NCBI GenBank assembly: GCA_003666485.1 | Contig: CP032931.1 | Location: forward strand, 310,001 to 374,000 | DNA: 64,000 bases | Direction: 5' to 3' | Source of the DNA: Levilactobacillus brevis | GTDB taxonomy: Bacteria; Bacillota; Bacilli; Lactobacillales; Lactobacillaceae | Shown here: positions 59,915-64,000 of the stretch, piece by piece | How positions within the stretch are numbered: position 1 is the stretch's first letter | How the letters are laid out: each line of letters opens with the position of its first letter | The notes under the pieces: model-generated | Database searches by the model: none | Seen by the model: only the letters and a program-made list of their open reading frames with translations | Told to the model about the DNA's origin: nothing | Translations under genes and position numbers: made by a program

Positions 59915-61105
59915 ATGGCAAAACAACTAACAGATCAAGTAACGTTCCGTCACGGTGCAACGATTAACAGTCGGTTAGTGCAGTCACCGATGCTGTCGCG
60001 GAGTGGTAAGGATGATGGCTATGTGACGCAGGATACAATTGATTATTATGCTGCGCGGTCGCAATCAGCAGGCATGGTGATCGTGGAATACACATATGTT
60101 AGCCATTCAGGTGGTCCTGCACAGTCCTTTACCAGCAATCGACTTCAGTTGGGGTTATATAAAGATGATCAAAAACCAGGATTTGCTAAACTGGCACAGG
60201 TCCTAAAGAAAGATGGGAATAAGGCTATTTTGCAGTTAGCACATACCGGTCGTGAGGCTGTCTATCGGGCGATTCAGGGCGAAAAAGTCTATGCACCTTC
60301 AGCAATCAACTTTGATTTTCTTGACTATGACGTTACGGAGCTGACTGATGAGCAGATTCGCGAAATCATTCGTGATTTTGGCGCAGCAACGAAGCGTGCC
60401 ATTGATTGTGGGTTTGATGGTATTGAAATTCACGGTGCCAATCATTACCTGTTACAGCAATTCTTCTCCACTGAATCTAATCAACGAACTGATGAATGGG
60501 GCGGTCAAAGTCTGGATACGCGGATGAATTTCCCAATGGCTGTTGCAGCTGAGGTCTTTCGCGTGGTAAACACCTACGCACCGAAGGACTTTATCGTGGG
60601 TTATCGGATTAGCCCAGAAGAGATCCATGGTGATCGGGTGGGGTACGATTATCGTGATGCCAATCAGTTGATCCACAAGCTGGCAACGACTTTTGACTTT
60701 GATTATATTCACCTGTCACTGCCTGCATACAACGCTAAGCCTGCTGGTGTCGACCAAACTTTCGCTGCACTCGCGCGGCCAGAATTACCAGCTGAAACCA
60801 AACTAATGATTGTGGGTAATGTGATGTCTGAAGCGGATGCGGAAGATGCCTTACAAGAGACAGACCTAGTTGCGCTTGGTCGAGCAACCTTGATTGACCC
60901 ACAATTTGGTTTGAAGATCAGTGAGGGTCGTGGGGATGAGATTATTCGTGAGATTTCACCAGAACAGGTGAAAAAATCTAAGCTGACACCAGGATTACTC
61001 AACATCTTCTCTACGCCTAAAATGGAACCACACTTGCCAGGGCGTGAGTCAATCTATGCGTTGCATGAAACGGATGCTTCGGGCAAGTCTGCTTCTTGGA
61101 GTTAA
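59915..61105 (+). CDS. NADH:flavin oxidoreductase, Old Yellow Enzyme family
   Basis: 396 residues from ATG 59915 (GGAGG 9 bases upstream). FMN TIM barrel: LQLAHTGRE, GFDGIEIHGANHYLLQQFFSTESNQRTDEWGGQ (His/Asn substrate pair in HGANHYL), FIVGYRISPEEIHGD and MIVGNVMSEADAEDAL. OYE enzymes reduce activated alkenes with NAD(P)H. A LysR gene lies 117 bp downstream on the same strand. The gene is slightly AT-richer than the backbone. Confidence 0.88.
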   Translation: MAKQLTDQVTFRHGATINSRLVQSPMLSRSGKDDGYVTQDTIDYYAARSQSAGMVIVEYTYVSHSGGPAQSFTSNRLQLGLYKDDQKPGFAKLAQVLKKDGNKAILQLAHTGREAVYRAIQGEKVYAPSAINFDFLDYDVTELTDEQIREIIRDFGAATKRAIDCGFDGIEIHGANHYLLQQFFSTESNQRTDEWGGQSLDTRMNFPMAVAAEVFRVVNTYAPKDFIVGYRISPEEIHGDRVGYDYRDANQLIHKLATTFDFDYIHLSLPAYNAKPAGVDQTFAALARPELPAETKLMIVGNVMSEADAEDALQETDLVALGRATLIDPQFGLKISEGRGDEIIREISPEQVKKSKLTPGLLNIFSTPKMEPHLPGRESIYALHETDASGKSASWS

Positions 61106-61149
61106 ATCGTACTGAAGAGGAATCGCAGAAAATAAATTAACCTAAATTA

Positions 61150-61182
61150 GGGCCGCTTACACAAATGAGTTAGCGGTCCTTT
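61150..61182 (+). terminator. Terminator after OYE gene
   Basis: GGCCGCTTAC pairs with GTTAGCGGTCC, then TTTG. Confidence 0.65.
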
Positions 61183-61222
61183 GCGGTATAATAAATTTAA
61201 TTGGTGAAGGGATGGGCTGAAT

Positions 61223-62137
61223 ATGAATCTGGATCAAATGGCTTATTTGATAGCGCTAAAACAGGCGCCCACGTTGTCACAAGCCGCACGTAATCTCAAT
61301 ATCAGTCAGGCAGGATTAAGTCAATCCTTGGACAACTTGGAAAGTGAATTGGGGATTAAACTTTTTACGCGGACACGTAATGGTACACAACCGACCAAGG
61401 CAGGGGAAAAGATTATTGGCCACGCGCAAAAAATTGAAACACAATTGCGAATGATGCAAAAACTTGCGGACCAACAAAAGCAGGTTGCCGAGCCACCTTT
61501 GCGCATTGGTGTCACCAATGATGTGCCAAGCTCATTGTTCAATTGGTTGCTAGAGTTTCAAGATAGTGAACCGCAGTTTAAAGCGTATTTAAAAGAAGCG
61601 GACAGCACACAGATTATTGCTGGTGTTAAAAATAACGATTATGATGTTGGGATAGTAGCCATCAATACTGCGGAGCAACGCGTCTTGAAGTCTCTGGAAT
61701 TTCGCGAGATTGGTCGTGGCGAATTTAAGTTGTATATGGCGACAAGTCACTATCTGGCTAACAGTCCTGACCCTATTCCGTTGGAACTGTTGAAGGAACA
61801 AGAATTTGCCTTATTTATTGATGATGATATTACGAAATTTGTGGATGCAGTAGCCATTGAGAATGGTCCGTTAAATATTACGGTTCAGTCATCATCTAGT
61901 CGTGTGATTCTAGAAGCTATGAGAAAGTTTCAAGCAGTCTCCGTGATTCGTGATGCGCAAATGCATAATTGCTTAAATGATTTCGAACAGCAAAGTTTGG
62001 TTGAGCATACCTTGGGAGAACTGGGAAGTGACCTGTCGCGAACTTTTAAGTATGGCATTATCCAGCTGCCTGGTAAGCATTTGACCCCTGTACAGGAAGC
62101 GTTTATCAGCGGGATTAAACCACTCGATGAACTGTAG
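61223..62137 (+). CDS. LysR-family transcriptional regulator
   Basis: 304 residues. N-terminal HTH (DQMAYLIALKQAPTLSQAARNLNISQAGLSQSLDNLESELGIKLFTRTRNGTQPTKAGE) and a C-terminal periplasmic-binding-like effector domain (residues 95-290). AGGGATGG lies upstream of ATG 61223. It is adjacent to the OYE gene, though co-directional rather than divergent, so its target is not certain. Confidence 0.87.
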   Translation: MNLDQMAYLIALKQAPTLSQAARNLNISQAGLSQSLDNLESELGIKLFTRTRNGTQPTKAGEKIIGHAQKIETQLRMMQKLADQQKQVAEPPLRIGVTNDVPSSLFNWLLEFQDSEPQFKAYLKEADSTQIIAGVKNNDYDVGIVAINTAEQRVLKSLEFREIGRGEFKLYMATSHYLANSPDPIPLELLKEQEFALFIDDDITKFVDAVAIENGPLNITVQSSSSRVILEAMRKFQAVSVIRDAQMHNCLNDFEQQSLVEHTLGELGSDLSRTFKYGIIQLPGKHLTPVQEAFISGIKPLDEL

Positions 62138-62255
62138 TTGCCCCCTAATCATTGCGGTAGATTAAAATTTTTGTAATAATATGACAAATACATTTATAAG
62201 AAATTAAAATTTTAGCAAGTTTGGCTGACAAGTTCCTATTCCACTGTAGGTTTTG

Positions 62256-62261
62256 TATAAT
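62256..62261 (+). promoter_or_regulatory. -10 element of the carboxypeptidase gene
   Basis: TATAAT with a weak TTCCTA 17 bp upstream, 37 bp ahead of the start codon. Confidence 0.55.
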
Positions 62262-62297
62262 AGAAATCTATTTAACTCGAAAGGGGCGTTGACGCTC

Positions 62298-63563
62298 GTG
62301 GTTCTATTTAAACATTGGTTGTGGCGCGGGGTGCTGTTGGGGCTGGTCGCAGTCATTTTGGGTGGCGGTCCAGTGGCCCAGGCGGCTAGCAAGACGGTCA
62401 CAAAGGTCCCTGCCCGGGCAGCCTACGTGATGGATGCCCAAAGTGGGCAGGTCTTGTATCAGCAAAATGCCGATAAGCGCTATCCCATCGCATCGCTGTC
62501 CAAGCTGCTGACCGTGTATTTGACGGTCAAGGCAATCGATGAAGGCAAAATTCATTGGGATGATCAGGTGACCATGAGTCGCGACCTCCTCAAGCTCAGT
62601 CACAGCTATGCGTACTCCTCATTGCGAATGAAGAAGGGGGAGACTTTTACCGTGAAGCAGTTGGTGGCGGCGGCTATGATTGCGTCGTCCAACAGTGCGG
62701 CCACGGCGCTCGGTGAATACGTGGCGGGGAATAATGCCAAATTCATTCAGCTCATGAATCAACAGAGTGAAGACTGGGGCATCGAAGCCCATTTCATCAG
62801 TTCATCGGGCCTGGACAACACTGACCTGAAGGACTACAACTTGGTGTTACCAGATACTGGCAAAAAAGAAGAAAATCTGGTCTCAGCCAAGGCCATTACC
62901 ACGGTGGCCCAACATTTGATTCAAGCCGACCCAGACATCGTGCAGATTTCTGGTAAAAAAGAAGATAAAATCAACGGCACCCCAATTTACAACGAAAATA
63001 TGGGCTTGAAGGGGCAGTCACACTACGACAAGGATACCAACATTGATGGCCTCAAGACCGGGTATACGGAAAATGCCAAGCTGTGCTTCACCGCGACGTA
63101 TACGGTCGATGGTCAGCGAATGATTGCGACCATCTTGGGTGGCGACACCACGTTCTCGGCCATGAACAAGTTGATCAAACAACTGAAACGGCAATACCAA
63201 CTCGCCACGACGCCGTTAAATGACCGCCGCATCACGCTGGCAAATGGCCTGGCCACGACCGTGACGGCAGAACCAACCAGCAGTCAGGCCGGCGTGTGGT
63301 ATCAAGATCAAGCGGCCGGGTTGACGACCACGGTGGCGACCAAGCTATCGCCCGCACAAATGAGCTCGGGAACCGTTAATGCCGGCGAACCCGTGGCCCA
63401 GGCGACCGTCACCGATACCAAGACTGGTAAGCAACAAGCCATCACGTACCGGTCCCAACAATCCGTGACGTTGTTCGCAGACCGCGTCATCTTTAACGAC
63501 AAGACGCAATCAGATCCATTACTGAAGAATTTGGTACAGCCGATGACGGCGGCGTTTCAATAA
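62298..63563 (+). CDS. dacA: Serine D-alanyl-D-alanine carboxypeptidase (PBP5 family)
   Basis: 421 residues from GTG 62298, 11 bases after AGGGG. A signal peptide (cleavage near AQA-ASK) exports it. The penicillin-binding motifs are SLSK (SxxK nucleophile), SSNSA (SxN) and LKTGYT (KTG). The C-terminal beta domain (from about 300) is the PBP5 type, probably with a terminal membrane anchor. It trims the terminal D-Ala of cell-wall pentapeptides, setting the extent of cross-linking. It stands alone, with a strong terminator. Confidence 0.9.
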   Translation: MVLFKHWLWRGVLLGLVAVILGGGPVAQAASKTVTKVPARAAYVMDAQSGQVLYQQNADKRYPIASLSKLLTVYLTVKAIDEGKIHWDDQVTMSRDLLKLSHSYAYSSLRMKKGETFTVKQLVAAAMIASSNSAATALGEYVAGNNAKFIQLMNQQSEDWGIEAHFISSSGLDNTDLKDYNLVLPDTGKKEENLVSAKAITTVAQHLIQADPDIVQISGKKEDKINGTPIYNENMGLKGQSHYDKDTNIDGLKTGYTENAKLCFTATYTVDGQRMIATILGGDTTFSAMNKLIKQLKRQYQLATTPLNDRRITLANGLATTVTAEPTSSQAGVWYQDQAAGLTTTVATKLSPAQMSSGTVNAGEPVAQATVTDTKTGKQQAITYRSQQSVTLFADRVIFNDKTQSDPLLKNLVQPMTAAFQ

Positions 63564-63584
63564 GTTAGTGTAATTTAAGACAGC

Positions 63585-63627
63585 AAACAGGCTTCAACTC
63601 GGATTATCCTGGGTTGAAGCCTGTTTT
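63585..63627 (+). terminator. Strong terminator after carboxypeptidase gene
   Basis: AAACAGGCTTCAAC (63585-63598) pairs with GTTGAAGCCTGTTT (63613-63626), followed by T. Confidence 0.9.
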
Positions 63628-63664
63628 GTGTGCATGGACAAAGGAAAGTAGAATTAGTGAGCTA

Positions 63665-63804
63665 ATTCCCGAAACGGCAGTGTTTTGTCCACTAAAGTTA
63701 GTGGAACCAGAAGCAGGTGTCAGCTAGGGAGTCGTCTGCTCTGGGGAAGATTGCAGCCAACACCGTCGACACAGTTGGGACCATCCTTGGCCGCCTCCGG
63801 CACG
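63665..63804 (+). repeat. Structured intergenic repeat, A module (internally deleted)
   Basis: ATTCCCGAAACGGCAGTGTT start and the GCCAACACCGTCGACACAG block are present, but the first half-arm region between them is missing. The conserved spacer (CTATCAGTGATATTG, TTGGTAAGCACT) leads to a B module. Confidence 0.8.
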
Positions 63805-63897
63805 TTGGCGTCTATCAGTGATATTGTTGGCTAGATGCTAGTTGACAGGTTAACCTGCTGTCAGGGGTTCAGTCGATTGGTATTGGTAAGCACTCCT

Positions 63898-64000
63898 GTA
63901 GCCGAGAGTCCGCCAAATATGGGTTCAGCCGTGGGAGTTATCTGAGCGGCATGAATCATGCCACTCAGATAACTGGCGTCTTTGAGACGTGACTTTCGGC
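63898..64000 (+). repeat. Structured intergenic repeat, B module (cut by window end)
   Basis: Outer helix 5' strand CGCCAAATATGGGT and a perfect first arm AGTTATCTGAG (63936-63946)/CTCAGATAACT (63964-63974), then the start of the second hairpin (CTTTGAGAC). Confidence 0.85.

Overview
The window reads as chromosomal DNA of a heterofermentative-type Lactobacillaceae member, most likely a Levilactobacillus/L. brevis-group species (inference). The grounds are fairly high-GC lactobacillar coding, strong AAGGAGG-type ribosome binding sites, a WxL surface protein, OpuC/ChoS-type osmolyte uptake, PepD (C69), CopY/CopB and a GH42/GPH sugar island. No rRNA, tRNA or CRISPR array was seen.

Layout. 1-5.2 kb: a truncated secreted protein, flavodoxin, GNAT acetyltransferase, an amino-acid permease and an unknown protein. 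5.4-11.5 kb: a WxL/lectin-like surface protein, an M20 peptidase, and a MerR regulator divergent from an oxidoreductase. 11.8-16.5 kb: an Lrp-type regulator divergent from a compatible-solute ABC transporter, then a methionine T-box leader and a cobalamin-independent methionine synthase-like enzyme. 16.8-22.4 kb: a glycerol-3-phosphate/glycerophosphodiester uptake operon (ugpCAEB-ugpQ) behind a candidate Pho box. 22.4-26.1 kb: two more regulator/redox-enzyme divergent pairs (MerR/SDR, MarR/FMN reductase) and a PepSY lipoprotein. 26.7-31.7 kb: a PhnDCEE-type phosphonate/phosphite transporter with a 5'-nucleotidase-family phosphatase. 31.8-39.2 kb: an MDR oxidoreductase, a P2-type cation ATPase, dipeptidase PepD and a secreted protein. 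39.2-50.1 kb: an AT-richer island with two paralogous AraC/GH42 beta-galactosidase/GPH-transporter cassettes facing each other as an inverted pair; one AraC gene is split by an IS256-family element. 50.1-56.0 kb: an acetyltransferase, a TPP-riboswitch-controlled thiamine-precursor ABC transporter, a candidate small RNA, a FusB-type EF-G-binding protein with an erm-like attenuator leader, and an EamA exporter. 56.5-64 kb: copYB, a toxin-antitoxin remnant, an OYE-family reductase with a LysR regulator, and a D,D-carboxypeptidase.

The most unusual feature is a family of long structured intergenic repeats. The unit has an upstream 'A module' (about 190 bp), a spacer of about 55-195 bp and a downstream 'B module' (about 190 bp). 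It occurs about ten times, full length, deleted or fragmented, in both orientations, and almost always just beyond a gene's 3' end. Copies differ in sequence, but the helices are kept by paired changes: four different sequences form the same outer helix of the B module. I do not recognise this as a known Rfam or MITE family.

Regulation is unusually readable: a T-box with an ATG specifier, a TPP riboswitch with terminator, a cop box, two MerR promoters with 19-bp spacers and palindromes inside, a MarR-type palindrome beside an apparently leaderless marR gene, CcpA-type cre sites at both beta-galactosidase genes, and a four-arm translational attenuator in front of the FusB homologue.
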